From Adiantum capillus-veneris (Eukaryota > Streptophyta > Polypodiopsida > Polypodiales > Pteridaceae), in NCBI GenBank assembly GCA_014529385.2, contig CM043958.1:91859935-91923934 (forward strand): a stretch of 64,000 nucleotides of DNA, read 5' to 3'. This document shows, one piece after another, positions 1-10,490 of this stretch (the first letter of the stretch is position 1; the number at the start of each line of letters is the position of its first letter). A model generated the notes under the pieces. It searched no databases and had not been told where the DNA came from. It worked only from the letters and a program-made list of their open reading frames with translations. The position numbers and the translations under genes were made by a program.

Positions 1-1876
1 TATTTATAAGTCAGGACTCAAGGCGAAGAATGGAGGCTATTCCACGAGCATTCACCACCACCAACGGTCACCTCCACTGAGACATGGGGGGAATATGCCA
101 CATCTCTCTACACAGCACCTCGGCAACCACCTCTGCCAGACCCACTAGAGACATGCCCGGAGACATGTTCTTTCTTTACTGCCGAGAGGGTAAGGAAAGC
201 CATTGACAGGATGAAGACAAGGAGAGCACATGATCATGATGGTCTGGTAGCAGAGCACTTCATCCATGCCAGAGATATGCTTGCAGAGCTATTGGCTATG
301 ATGTTTAATCGAGCCATGTATGAAGGCTTCCCTGGGACTTGGGGTATGTCTATGAGTGTGCCTATTTCAAGTCAGGAGATCCCATGATTCCCGGGAATTA
401 TCGCACCATCATGGTTGGTCACACATTAGCTAGGCTGTATGCATCCGTTCTTGAGCAGGAGCTGAATAGATGGGCAGAGCGAGAGGGCATAAGAGCACCA
501 GGGCAAGCAGGTTTCAGGAGAGGTTTCTCCAACACTCAAAGCTATTATTGAGGAGGGAAGACACCATGGCAAGAGGATCTATTGTAGCTTTGTGGATTTC
601 CGCAAAGCTTTTGACACAGTGCCGAGAGCCAGACTTATACACAGACTACAGGACATGGGTGTGCCTACAGAGCTGACATGGGGTATTCTCGAGAGGGCAT
701 AAGAGCACCAGGGCAAGCAGGTTTCAGGAGAGGTTTCTCCAACACTCAGAGCTATTATTGAGGAGGGAAGACACCATGGCAAGAGGATCTATTGTAGCTT
801 TGTGGATTTCCGCAAAGCTTTTGACACAGTGCCGAGAGCCAGACTTATACACAGACTACAGGACATGGGTGTGCCTACAGAGCTAATATGGGGTATTCTG
901 GCTCTATATAGGACAGTGATGGGGCGGGTACGCACCACTAAAGGAATGTCTGACATGGTCCACTCCACTATTGGAGTAAAACAGGGATGCCCCCTATCCC
1001 TGACTCTTTTTGGGATGTATGTGAATGAGTTTTCAGACTATGTAGAGCGCCAGGGAGATAGGGGGGCTCAGCTAGCAAGGAAATGGATTCCGTTTTTACT
1101 ATATGCTGATGATATTGTGCTGATTTCTGACTCTCCAGAGGGGATGCAACGTCATTTGGATGCCCTGCTCGTGACAGTGGATTGTTTGTGAACCTGGGGA
1201 AAACCAAGGTTATGGTGTTCAACACCACACCACAGTGGATCAGGAGGTCAGCACCCACAGTTACGTATGGCCAAGAAACTGTGGAGTACACAGATGCATA
1301 TACTTATCTGGGGGTAGTCTTCGGTGGACCGGTGTTTTCACCAAGGAGAGCATCAGAGACTAGACTGATGAGAGCATATGCAGCTTTGGGAGGACTGGAG
1401 AGGATGTGTTCGCAGGTTCAATTTCAGGAACCACGAACAAAGCTCTGGCTTTTTGACACTAGTGACTCCAGCTAAACTCTATGGAGTTCAGGTATGTGGA
1501 CCCTCAGTAGACCATCATGGGAGATTGGGCAACACAGATGGATGGAGATGTATGGAGAGGCCTCTGGTCTCTATGATCGCTCGGATGATCCGAGCTAAGG
1601 CCTCAGTGCCACATGAGATTATCCGAGCCAAGCCGAGCTATGACATACGCAGATCTTCATATCAGCTCCAGATCGAGACTAGCCATTTTCGAGTGCTGCC
1701 GGTAGGGGCCAGGATGTCACCTATGTAACTTAGAGCCAGAAACAGAGCTGCACTACACATGTCATTGCCCGACGTACTATGAGATACGCGGCAGCTTCCA
1801 CTGCCTGTTCAGAGAAGGTTTCGGAACTTTTTCTAGAGTCATGAGATACAAGGATCAGAGATGTCTCGGATTTTTT
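1..1876 (+). pseudogene. LINE-1 copy: reverse transcriptase, 5' part, broken
   Basis: Remnant of a non-LTR retrotransposon ORF2, which would reverse-transcribe element RNA at a nicked target. Readable blocks in order: the pre-RT segment RVRKAIDRMKTRRAHDHDGL (about 200-262), KSGDPMIPGNYRTI (about 370-410), FVDFRKAFDTVPR (about 800-850), GVKQGCPLSLTLF (about 976-1014), the catalytic LLYADDIVLI (about 1097-1126), then NLGKTKVMVFNT (about 1190). At 1733-1870 comes the C-terminal cysteine/histidine region ending DQRCLGFF. Frames change several times (near 400, 545, 1190, 1480 and 1730), so it is a pseudogene. Its 3' end stops abruptly at 1876, at the same codon region where the inverted LINE piece ending at 10821 begins. 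The 5' end lies outside the window. The LINE identity is sure; the clade is not. Confidence 0.88.
481..900 (+). repeat. 210-bp tandem duplication within the LINE RT
   Basis: Bases 481-690 are repeated at 691-900 with only a few substitutions (for example agctgacatg versus agctaatatg near the end of the unit). The unit covers the RT segment from GIRAPGQAGF through FVDFRKAFDTV to GVPTEL. At 210 bp it is 70 codons, so it keeps frame. The very low divergence points to a recent local duplication in an already decayed ORF. Confidence 0.95.
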
Positions 1877-3230
1877 ACCTCCCCATTCTGTATTCGAGTG
1901 AATACATACAAAAAAATCTGAATCTGTAGCGTATTGATCGACCATGTGCTTGAAGCTTCTATGATGAATCGCAGAAATAGCCAAGACTAGCGGCTTCTGG
2001 GACAAAGCATCTAAGACCAAGTTCTTCTGTCCCTGAACATGGACAATCTGGAAGTGAAACTGTGACAAGATGTTTGCCCACCGCATCCGCTTTTCCAAAA
2101 GCTGCTTCTGTGACAAGGAGTAGCATAAACTCTGATGATCAGTGAAGACTGTAAAATCGGCTCCGAGTAGGAAATGTCGCTACTGATTAAGAAAAAGCTC
2201 TTGCTGTCAATTCTGGCCTTGAAAACAATCGGCTCTCATAGGCAATGACATGGCCTTCTTGCATTAAGACCGCACCCACACTACGACCACAAGCATCACA
2301 ATATACTTCGAATGACTTTTGCAAATCCGGCAAAGTCAATACTGGTCCCGTAGTCAATTTCTCTTTCAATGTCTGAAAGGCAATCACCTCTTTGGGTCCC
2401 CACGAGAAAGGGACTCCTTTCTATGTTAGAATGTGCAAAGGGGAAGTGACTTCTGCAAACTTTCGAATGAACCACCGGTAGAACATACATCAAGTCACAC
2501 TAATCGTGGATAGTGTCACTATTGGCCATACCCTTTCTGGCAAGAAAACCTCGCTCTTTTTCACATTTATAAGCAATTTATGCTTCCTCAGTGTCTGGAA
2601 AAACCCACAAATGATTGGTATTCTTTGAAAATCCAAAAAGTCGTCTTGAAAGCTGTCTTGTAGACGTCTCCAGGGGCAATACAGATCTGATGATTATCAC
2701 TTCTTCATAACAATTTGGGAAGTAGAATTCTGAAGTCTGTTGAGTATATCATCGATCCTCCTAATGTGGAAATATGTTTTGGTTCATTGTTTCTTTATCT
2801 TGGCCTCAGCTAACGCTGTAAGGTGGCCGGTTTGGTGGTGTACTACCACGAATCAATCATGTGATCTTCACGACGTAAAGGATGTAACTCGCTTTGTACG
2901 CCTTTAGAGAAACAGTCAGCCTCTATTGCAAAAAAATCTTGTCATTTCTTGTCAAGGTCAAACATATTCGACCTTCAATCATCATTCAGTTCTCTCAAGA
3001 AAAATCGAGTAAAGAAACTGAATTTCATCAAGTACAATCTCTCTTGCCCTGCATTTGTCAAAATCGTCTTCTCAGCCCGATAGTCAACCACGACGTTGTT
3101 CTTGTGGTACCAAGGGATTTCGAGGAGGACGTCACAACCTTCCTAAGGGCATTAGGCAGAAGTCCTCGTGCCCTAAATACCCCTGACATTGCAAACGAAG
3201 TTTGCCAATGATCGGTGTAATGGCAACATC

Positions 3231-3379
3231 TCGTCCGGGTGCCGCTAGAACTGCCTCCGCCTGTTGGGCGTAATTCCAAGTCGAGCCGCCAATTGCCATC
3301 CCGTCCGGGTGTTGCTAGAACTGCCTCCGCCTGTGGCTTTAGCTGTTGGGCGTAATTCCAAGTCGAGCTGCCAATTCAA
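3231..3379 (-). repeat. Tandem duplication of about 70 bp in the JE protease region
   Basis: The stretch 3231-3300 is repeated at 3301-3379. Both copies carry ccgggtg...gctagaactgcctccgcctg and ttgggcgtaattccaagtcgag. The second copy has an extra tggctttagc-like insert. The duplication falls just downstream of the protease signature. Confidence 0.85.
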
Positions 3380-4151
3380 GGAGTTGGCCTTGGCTCCTCC
3401 ATCAAAGAAAATGAGGGCTTCTTGATCTTTCACTTTGCCCCAAGGGCGGCAAATTTTTGTACTTCCGTTCATCTGATTCGGTTCGGGCTCCACTCAATGT
3501 GGTACGAGTTCTGCTTTCATCTTTCCTTTTCTTCCGCACTCGACTGTTGCTCTGTAACTCTCAAATTCATCTTTTGGTGGTCCTTTGGTTCATCTTCTTT
3601 TCAAGAGTTCTTGTCCATCTCTTTCTGCGAGTACATGTTCTGCTTTTCTGCACTTGTCTGTCCTTTCGGCTTTCCTCCCTACCTGAGAGGAGAAGCAATG
3701 GCTACATGCCATCTCGAGTAAATCTTATCAATTGGGTAATTCTCAGGTGTCTCGCCAATCTCGGGTTCCTGGAGTACTTAATCAATCTGTTCACACATAT
3801 GCCAATCTGTAGGTGACGTTTGTACTCCGGTCTGGCAAACTTGTCTGAAAAAAAATTGCCCAAATCTTCATTCTTTTCTTCAGCTCTCGTGCCGGATCTT
3901 CAACTTTTCTTTGCTTTCCACTGAGAGGTGTTATCTCTGTCAGATTCTTCACGAGAACCCATGTGTAATCTGGGATTCTTTATGGCTTTATGCCCTGTAA
4001 GACAGAGCGATGAAGAGGAGAGCACACCCGATGCGCGATGTATGAAGGGTGGAAGTGGCTAATAAATCCGGGGTCGGGGCACGAAGATTCTTTCTTAAAA
4101 ACTGTGCGCGGCAAAAAGGATCGGATCCTCCGTAGAAGAAGAATCTTTCTG

Positions 4152-4164
4152 TGCTCTGATACCA
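4152..4164 (-). promoter_or_regulatory. Primer binding site of JE (initiator tRNA-Met type)
   Basis: On the - strand the LTR end TTTGTTACA is followed by one base and then TGGTATCAGAGCA. This is the usual plant complement to the 3' end of initiator tRNA-Met. Confidence 0.9.
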
Positions 4165-4165
4165 C

Positions 4166-4974
4166 TGTAACAAACTTGGACACCCCAAGTCAAGATTCTT
4201 CCGCGACACAACAGAGATTTACTTCAAAATAGTTAACAAAGACGACACGGCCCGGCGTAGTTCCGTGCCCAAAGGTATTGGCCCCAAAGACTGGCGCCCC
4301 TTTTGGTATTTCTTTTTATATTAATCTTGGTGCAAAGTACAAGGGAGTTTGCTGGGACTCACACTCAGACTCTGCGTCCAGATGCTCTGAGTAATGAGGG
4401 CCCAATAGACATATTTATTGTTACAAGGGATGCACAAAAGCAGAGCCCCAAAATCTCAAATACAAAAGCTCTTAAACTTAAAAGCAATTGTAATCCAAAA
4501 GCTTCTCAAAAATTAAAGCATAGTGCCCAAAAGCTGGCCAGCGTAATTTCCGGAATTCTGTATGGCATGTCAGTGCAAAAAGCAGAGCGTCCGCACTGCT
4601 GTCCGTAAAGCCTGCCACGGCTGCATGTCAGCGCGTTTTGCGCTCGATTTTTCGTTGGCTGCCACGTCAACCTGTCGGCGCATTTCACGGGTCCGTACCA
4701 CAGCTATCCGTACACTCCCCAGAGCCCCAAAATCTTTTAACTCAAAAGCAAAGTTCCCAAAAGCAATTCTGCCAGCGTAATTTCTGGAAATCTGTACGCA
4801 ACGCCAGGTCAACAAACCAGCGTTAAAAGCGGGATTTTCGTACAACTGTCCATACGGCTTGCCACGTCAGCATGTCAGTGCGTTCTGCGGTGGATTTTCT
4901 GTTAGCTGCCATGTCAGCCTGTCAATGCATTTCAAGGGTCCGTACAGGGCCTGCCACGTCACCAGTTTGTGACA
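4166..4974 (-). repeat. LTR shared by element I (3' LTR) and element JE (5' LTR)
   Basis: The 809-bp LTR on the - strand starts TGTCACAAACTGGTGACGTGG at 4974 and ends TTTGTTACA at 4166. It is preceded by a polypurine tract (element I) and followed by a primer binding site (JE), so one LTR serves two elements in head-to-tail tandem. It carries the recurring block with polyadenylation-like ATAAA, GAAATACC and GGGGCGCC near 4290-4325. An internal duplication of about 250 bp is visible (4612-4697 against 4860-4941, both with TGCCACG...GCATGTCAG and GGGTCCGTAC), which makes this LTR longer than the related 510-700 bp LTRs. ACGT-core TGACGTGG-like sites occur in U3. Confidence 0.9.
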
Positions 4975-4988
4975 TACCCCCCTCTTGA
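4975..4988 (-). other. Polypurine tract of element I
   Basis: On the - strand TCAAGAGGGGGGTA directly abuts the LTR start TGTCACA. The same tract and junction occur in A, B, C, F and G. Confidence 0.9.
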
Positions 4989-5637
4989 AAGAATTGTAAT
5001 CGCCCTCGATTACGCCTGCAAATAGGTTGTTCTTCCTCCTATGCAAGGTTGATGTATATGGTACAAGCTTCAAGAGCTTGTATGAGCATATCTTTGAACT
5101 CTACCTCATACAAGTCATTGAACCTGGGCAAGCCCATCAAGTAAAAAACTCCATGAGTTTTATAATTTAGGAAAGGTTGATCCACGTCTCCAATTGGTAT
5201 CAAAAGGTGTTGCCAAACGTTTACCACATAAGTAGACAATAGACCAAAATATCTATTGCTTCCAACACATTGGATGAGAATAGATTTTGGTAAGAATCGA
5301 CACAAGATCCACATGTAGCAATTTGTAAGTTTTTCATCCATGAAGAAGATCAAAATGTGAGGCCTCCATACACCAAAGAATCAAATGTGAACAAGTCAAG
5401 TACAAATCAATCATTTTCATTTTCGGGAATTCCATTTCATAAAGTCATACAACAGAATACTTACAGCCCATCAGTATCCCTGAAACCCAAAGAGACATCA
5501 ATGACTCTATATCAAAATCGGGGTAATCTGTTGACAAAGGAGCGGAGTGACTCCCCTCTTGTGCAAGCCCGCTGCATTAGATTCACCCATGCTGAAATCG
5601 GGGTTCTATCGGAGTAGACTATGCTAAACCGAATGCT
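4989..5637 (-). other. 3' untranslated region of element I with a foreign insert
   Basis: Bases of about 5370-5637 (- strand) match the 3' UTRs of A (40236 onward) and JE (12924 onward and 14475 onward), including the blocks around TAGTCTACTCC and TTTCAGGGATACTG. The next part of the usual UTR (the reiterated GATCGCAAT / GTGAT region) is missing, and about 330 bp of unrelated AT-rich sequence takes its place. The UTR resumes at about 5020 with the conserved GCAGGCGTAATCG before the polypurine tract. Confidence 0.75.
5039..5353 (-). CDS. 104-codon open frame of unknown origin inside the element I 3' UTR
   Basis: An uninterrupted frame starting MIFFMDEKLTNCYMW and containing FLPKSILIQCVGSNRYF and DLYEVEFKDMLIQALEA. 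It is the only part of the 3' UTR not shared with the sister elements A and JE. No signal peptide is evident, and the hydrophobic content is that of a soluble domain. I do not recognise the family. The sequence is consistent with a captured exon or host fragment, or with chance openness in AT-rich DNA. No splice sites, start context or terminator support it as an independent gene, so treat it as an open frame only. Confidence 0.3.
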   Translation of the reverse strand: MIFFMDEKLTNCYMWILCRFLPKSILIQCVGSNRYFGLLSTYVVNVWQHLLIPIGDVDQPFLNYKTHGVFYLMGLPRFNDLYEVEFKDMLIQALEACTIYINLA

Positions 5638-6814
5638 TCAAGGTAAAAGTTTCAAAATCTGAGGAGTATCTGGTAGGTCCTCCTCCTCCATCCACTTCGC
5701 ATCTAATGCACGATAGTTCTTGAATTCAACCAAGAACCGCCTAATCACTTTACCTTTAATCTTTCTATCTTTGTGTGCCAATATCTGTTCTGGAACGAGT
5801 ATCTCCTTGCTTTTCTCCACTTCGGGTTGCTCATCTGGCTCCCCATCATCGGGCACATCGCCTTTACAAGGCTTCAAGAGACTCACATGAAAAGCATTGT
5901 GAATCTTCCAAGTATCAGGCAGCTTCAGTCTAAAGGAGACATCATTTATCTTTTCTTTTATCTGGAAAGGTCCATAGTATCTCATGCTAAGCTTTGGAAA
6001 AAGCCGCTCCTTTCCCTTGTTCTTTCTTAGGCGTGCCTTCTCAAAACGTAAGACAACTTTCAAATTGCGACAGTGCCGATCTGCTGCCTTCTTGTGTCTT
6101 TCCTGAGATTTCGCTAAAGCCTCCCGGACCTTGGCAAAAGCAGTGTCCTGTGTACTAGTCGGCTTCAAAAATCTTATCTTTCGTGCTAAGGAAGGGTGGA
6201 ACCTTCGAAGCACCTTCAATGATCTCAAATGGCGCCTTCCCCGTCGAAGAGTGGATCGTGTTATTGTAGGCAAATTCCACTAGGGGCAAATTTTTTTCCC
6301 ATTGAGTCTTCTGATCAGAAATGTAAGACTTCAATAAATCTAGTACGATTGAATTTGCAATCTCAGATTGTTCACCTGTCTGCGGGTGGAAAGATGACGA
6401 GAATTGCAACCGTGTGCCAATGTTCTCCCAAATAGCCTTCCAAAACAAACTCCTAAATCGGGGATCTCTGTCAGAGACTATTGTCTTAGGCATGCCATGT
6501 AATCTGAAAATCTGTGATATGAACAGTCTCGCTAAATGATCCGGCTTGACTGTTTTCTTCACGGGAGCGAAGTGAGCTTGCTTGCTAAACCTGTCGATGA
6601 CAGTCCAAATGCCATCATGCCCACTCTGTGTCTTCGGGAGATCAAAAATGAAATCCATAGCAATACTTTCCCAGGGGCGAGTGGGAATGGGTAAAGGCTG
6701 TAACAATCCCTGTGCTTTATGCGTGTCAAACTTGACCTTCTTGCATACCAAGCAACTGCATACAAAGTCGTCTACATCCTTCTTGAGTCTCGGCCAAGAG
6801 AAGTAACGCTCCAC
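5638..6814 (-). pseudogene. Element I integrase and chromodomain
   Basis: The 3' end of a Ty3/gypsy pol. From 6814 downward: the integrase zinc-binding end (CSCLVCKKVKFD), the catalytic core ([13 protein letters not shown], then IVSDRDPRF, then the glutamate in FHPQTGEQSEIANS), the C-terminal GPY/F-type motif MRYYGPFQI, and a chromodomain-like tail ([23 protein letters not shown], about 5640-5800). A frame change near 6155-6273 separates core and tail, so the gene is broken. The chromodomain probably targets integration to particular chromatin, as in chromoviruses. Closely related to the integrases of A and JE. Confidence 0.9.
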
Positions 6815-8438
6815 ACCTTACAAGGTGGCATCAATGCCGCAGTGACCCGTAAAAGGTGGACAATGGCATTCAGTTAGAACCTTTTCCCTCAATGGTTGTG
6901 TAACGCAAAATATCGTTTTCTTCATCAAGTAGCCATCCCGTATGGAATATCCCGCTACTACCTCCCCATTCTGTATTTGAGTGAGTACATCTGAAAAATC
7001 TGCGCACTAATCAACCATGTCCTCAAAGCTTCTATAATGAATCGCGGAAATAGCCAAGACTAACGGCTTCCGGGACAAAGCATTTGCCACCAAGTTCTTT
7101 TGTCCCTGAACATGGACAATCTGGAAGTGAAACTGTGACAAGATGTTAGCCCATTGCATCTGCTTTTCCGAAAGCTGCTTCTGTGACAAGAAATAGCATA
7201 AACTCTGATGATCAGTGAAGACCGTAAAATCGGCTCCGAGTAGGTAATGTTGCCATTGAGTAAGAGCATGGATAACTGCCAAAAGCTCTTTCTCATAAAT
7301 CTGTGTTGTCAATTCCGGCCTTGAAAACAATCGGCTCTCATAGGCAATGACATGGCTTCTTGCATTGAGGTCGCACCCAGACTACGATCACAAGCATTAC
7401 AATATACTTCGAATGACTTTTGCAAATCCGACAAAGTCAAAACTGGTCGCGTAGTTAATTTCTCTTTCAATGTCTAAAAGCGAGTCATCTCTGTGGGTCC
7501 TCACAAGAAAGAGACTCCTTTCTATGTCAGAATGTGCAAAGGGGAAGCGACCTCTTCAAACTTTCGAATGAACCGCCGGTAGTAAGAACATAAGCCCAAG
7601 AGGCTTCTAACTTCATGAACATTCTTCAAATCGGGCCATTCACGTATAGTGTCAATCTTGGCCGGTCCATCTGTACTCCTGCTGCTTAGACGATGTGTCC
7701 CAAAAAGTGTATCTCCGGCAAGAAAAATTCACTCTTCTTGGCATTGATAACTAACTTGTGATCTCGCAATGCCTGAAAGACCTGAAGTAGATAGTGTCTA
7801 TGTTCTGCTTCATCCTTGGAGAAGACTATAATGTCATCAAAGAAAGTGCTGACAAAAGATATGTACTCTCTGAAAATCCTATCCATCATTCGGTTGAAAG
7901 TCGTTGGAACATTAGTAAGGCCAAAAGGCATCACCAAAAATACATATAAACCGAAACTTGTATGAAAAGCTGTCTTGTAGACATCTCCCGGTGCAATTCT
8001 GATCTAATGATATCCGCTTTTCATATCAATCCTGCAACAAGAGAATCCCTGTAGTCGGTCAAGAGTATCATCGATCCTTGGAATCGGGAATCTATTCTTG
8101 ATGGTGATTTTATTGAGAGCTCTGTAATCAATGCACATTCTCCAAGATCCGTCTTTCTTTAAAACCAACAACACTGGAGAGCAGTAGGGTGAAGTACTTG
8201 GCTGGATAAGACCCTTTTCCAAAAGGTCTTTCACTTGGTTCATAATCTCTTCATTCTGGGCTCGGCTAACATTGTAAGGTGGCCGGTTCGGTGGTGTGAT
8301 TCCAGGTATCAGATCAATAGTGCGATCCTCAGGACGTGATGGTGGCAACTCGCTTGGCAGGCCCTCAGAGAAGCAATCGGCATGAGAGTGGAGAAAATCT
8401 TGGCGTTCTTTATCAAGTTCAGACATATTCATTCTGTG
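6815..8438 (-). pseudogene. Element I reverse transcriptase and RNase H
   Basis: From the 5' side: the RT entry [40 protein letters not shown] and DMKSGYH (8004-8438), then MVMPFGLTN, FNRMMDRIF and the catalytic FFDDIIVFS (7686-7937), then RNase H with EKELLAVIHALTQW and RWANILSQFHFQIVHV (7007-7330). Frames break between these blocks. Gag and protease are absent: the ORF starts with [11 protein letters not shown] only about 20 bases after the primer binding site. The element therefore lost its whole gag-protease region by a deletion running from the leader into the RT linker. Confidence 0.9.
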
Positions 8439-8441
8439 TTG

Positions 8442-8487
8442 TGTTCTGATACCACTGTAACAAACTTGGATACCCCAAGTCAATATT
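8442..8487 (-). repeat. Truncated 5' LTR end and primer binding site of element I
   Basis: On the - strand the final about 32 bp of an LTR (ending CCAAGTTTGTTACA at 8456) is followed by TGGTATCAGAACA. The rest of the LTR is missing. At about 8487 the sequence switches to an oppositely oriented LTR fragment. Confidence 0.8.
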
Positions 8488-8871
8488 GTACGGAAACTAT
8501 ATAGAATTCTGCGATTTCCACTGCTGCTTGTGGCAGCGCTAGATTTTGGGAGCCATTGCTTTTAAACTTTAATGCTTTTGGGGCTCTACTTTTAGCAACC
8601 CTTGTAACTTATAAATTGAACCCAAGGGGCTCACTCTGCAAAGCATCTGGACGCAGAGTCTGAGAGCGGAGCACCTGCGGGCAATTGTACTCTGCTCAAA
8701 GATTAATATAAAAGAAATACCGAAAGGGGCGCCAATCTTTGGGGCTAGTATCTCTTGGCATGGAACTACGTTGGGCCGCGTCAACTCTCTTTTGATTTTG
8801 TGAAGTGTTTTGAAGTGAATCTTTGTTGTGTCGAGGTAGAATCTTGACTTGGGGTGTCCAAGTTTGTTACA
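8488..8871 (+). repeat. Partial LTR, + orientation, abutting hAT sequence
   Basis: About 384 bp of the A/JE-type LTR: the block around 8705-8760 with ATAAAAGAAATACC and GGGGCGCC, then CTTGGGGTGTCCAAG and the end TTTGTTACA at 8871. U3 is mostly missing. It meets the truncated LTR of element I head-on (tail-to-tail U5 ends nearby), which indicates a rearranged junction. It interrupts the hAT reading frame that resumes at 8872. Confidence 0.8.
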
Positions 8872-9775
8872 AGTACTCTCGCCATCAGAAAAAAATTGGA
8901 CAACATTTTGAGGACCAACATACTCAATAGCTTCACTCCACATTTCACATAAGACACGGGTAGTTTTTTCTTACCCCTCATGCCATTGACTTCATGTAGA
9001 GTGGCCTACCGCGTCAAGAAGCAAGAACACCCTCTAATGATTGGCTTCGGACATCCCTCATTAGAGTAACCCCATACGAGCTCCATTGTTGCTTGACGAG
9101 TGTGAGGGCTTCATTGATAGAAGTAAGCTCATTGTCCAAGAGCTTCTCTCGAAGAGCATCATAAGATGGAGGAGTGTAGGCTGGCCCAAAAGCGGCAATT
9201 TCATTGACCATTTCCTTGAAGTACGGGTTACAAGCGACATTGAAAGAGATGCCACAAGAATAAAAGCAGCGTGCAACAGTAGTATCCTCATGTGCCTTTC
9301 TTTGTGGATGCCAAGATGTATGAAGAGTACTTCGTTTATTGGTTCTTGGAATTCCACTCGTGGTGATTGACGATCCACCACCAAAATAGAAGCCTCCACG
9401 TGGTGGCTGCACAAATGTTACACTTACAGGGTTGGCAGAGGATGTGGAATTGGTTGGTGTTGTTGCTTGCTGAGTGTTGGGTAGAGGGGAGGGAGAAGAG
9501 CCGCCTCGGCCCTCTCGTTCTAGCCTTGCCTTCAATCCACCGGAGATCGTCGCATTTGCCGATGCCAAATTCCTCCAAACCAAGAAGATGTCCTTTTGCG
9601 CGATCAACACCTCCACCTCTTTGGACGTTACATAGTTGACATTGAAACGTTTTGGACCACCCTTCTTGGAGTTGTAGGCATACAAGGTGTCGGCTCGTTG
9701 CCACCAGTAGTCACTTTGGTTGAACTCCTTGATGCGCTCTTGCTCAAAGTGTGCAACAGTAGCAGATGAAGTCAT
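8872..9775 (-). pseudogene. hAT transposase remnant, N-terminal half with DUF659-type domain
   Basis: The open frame starts MTSSATVAHFEQERIKEF (9775). A lysine-rich segment (NSKKGGPKRF) and a Ser/Thr-Pro linker follow. Then comes a DUF659-like block with FYSCGISFNVACNPYFKEM, FGPAYTPPSYDALREKLL and VKQQWSSYGVTLMRD, and in a shifted frame EYVGPQNVVQFFSDG ending at 8872. In hAT-type transposases this region leads into the DDE/RNase H-like catalytic fold. The frame shifts after LMRD, the expected downstream catalytic part is absent, and an LTR fragment abuts the break. A C-terminal half of similar type lies on the + strand at 17000-17795. The two could be one gene if the inversion is undone, but that is unproven. 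Confidence 0.75.
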
Positions 9776-10490
9776 TTTGGAAGGGGGAAATGAAATGAAA
9801 TGATATATTAACGTCTTCATAAGGCCAAAATGACCCAATCTGTTACAAACTGGTGAATCTGGGTACAAAAAAGAGATTCGAAAATGAATCTAGAAGTGCT
9901 ACTAGCTGGAACTGTGTGGTGTATGTGTGACCACCGATACAATGGGTGTCCACTACAAGAGGGTGATATAATGGGCGATGAATCGGAAATCCATCCTCAT
10001 TTGTGCTTGGATGTCGAGATAGTATGGCTCCAATCCTCTGCTGTAGTCTCCGTCTATGCTCTGAAGCTCCTCTCCTTGGTCGTGGGCGTCTCAATCTTCC
10101 TAGCTCCAAAGCTCGGTCAATGAGAGTACCGCGGGGGTGAGTATGAGCTGAGCTTTGCAGTGGTGGCTGCTTTTCTATCTGTCCAATGTTTGGTATGAAG
10201 AAATCAGTAATTTGTCTCAAGGATTGTCTTCTCTAGATCTCCTCAGTAAACTATTTGTGTCTGTGTAACTCAAGTAGATACAGTCCAAGACATCTCTGGT
10301 CTTGTCCGAGGCCCTTTCTGAATAGACAATAAAAGCGACCCGGTATCTCGTGATATATAGTGCATTCGCATATATAATGCATCTCTGTCTCTGACTCTGT
10401 ATGGCATATGCAGCTTATCCTGCTAGCTGCTGGTATCCCTCTAAATCTACTAGTCTCAATCTCAAGCCGGTGTGAAGATGTCCGTATCTA
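9776..10490 (-). pseudogene. LINE ORF2 C-terminus and 3' end, second copy
   Basis: On the - strand: IRTSSHRLEIETSRFRG, a Cys/His region with ETEMHYICECTIYHEI, DQRCLGLYLLELHRH, then RQITDFF (10198-10221) and THPRGTLIDRALELGRLRRP (about 10090-10140), followed by the 3' untranslated end. The element ends at about 9778-9820 with a run of ATTTC units (gaaatgaaatgaaatg on the + strand) instead of poly(A). The same tail occurs on the LINE ending at 48422. Several frame breaks. A LINE C-terminus is immediately duplicated upstream (10491-10821). Confidence 0.8.

Larger units (their letters stand above)
1877..4165 (-). pseudogene. Ty3/gypsy element JE, 5' half: gag, protease, RT, RNase H remnants
   Basis: Read on the - strand from the primer binding site. 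A gag start with MGSREESDRDNTSQ is at 3962. A charged gag segment follows at about 3440-3950, then the aspartic protease signature LIFFDGGAKANS (about 3390-3420) and EGCDVLLEIPWYHKNN (about 3090-3140). RT (2400-2900) is badly decayed. RNase H pieces lie at 2187-2387 (FEVYCDACGRSVGAVLMQEG) and 1877-2116 (RWANILSQFHFQIVHVQGQKN). Stops and frameshifts are frequent. Pol ends at 1877, and the matching integrase half is on the + strand from 10822, beyond the proposed inversion. Family: chromodomain Ty3/gypsy with an initiator-Met primer site. Confidence 0.85.
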
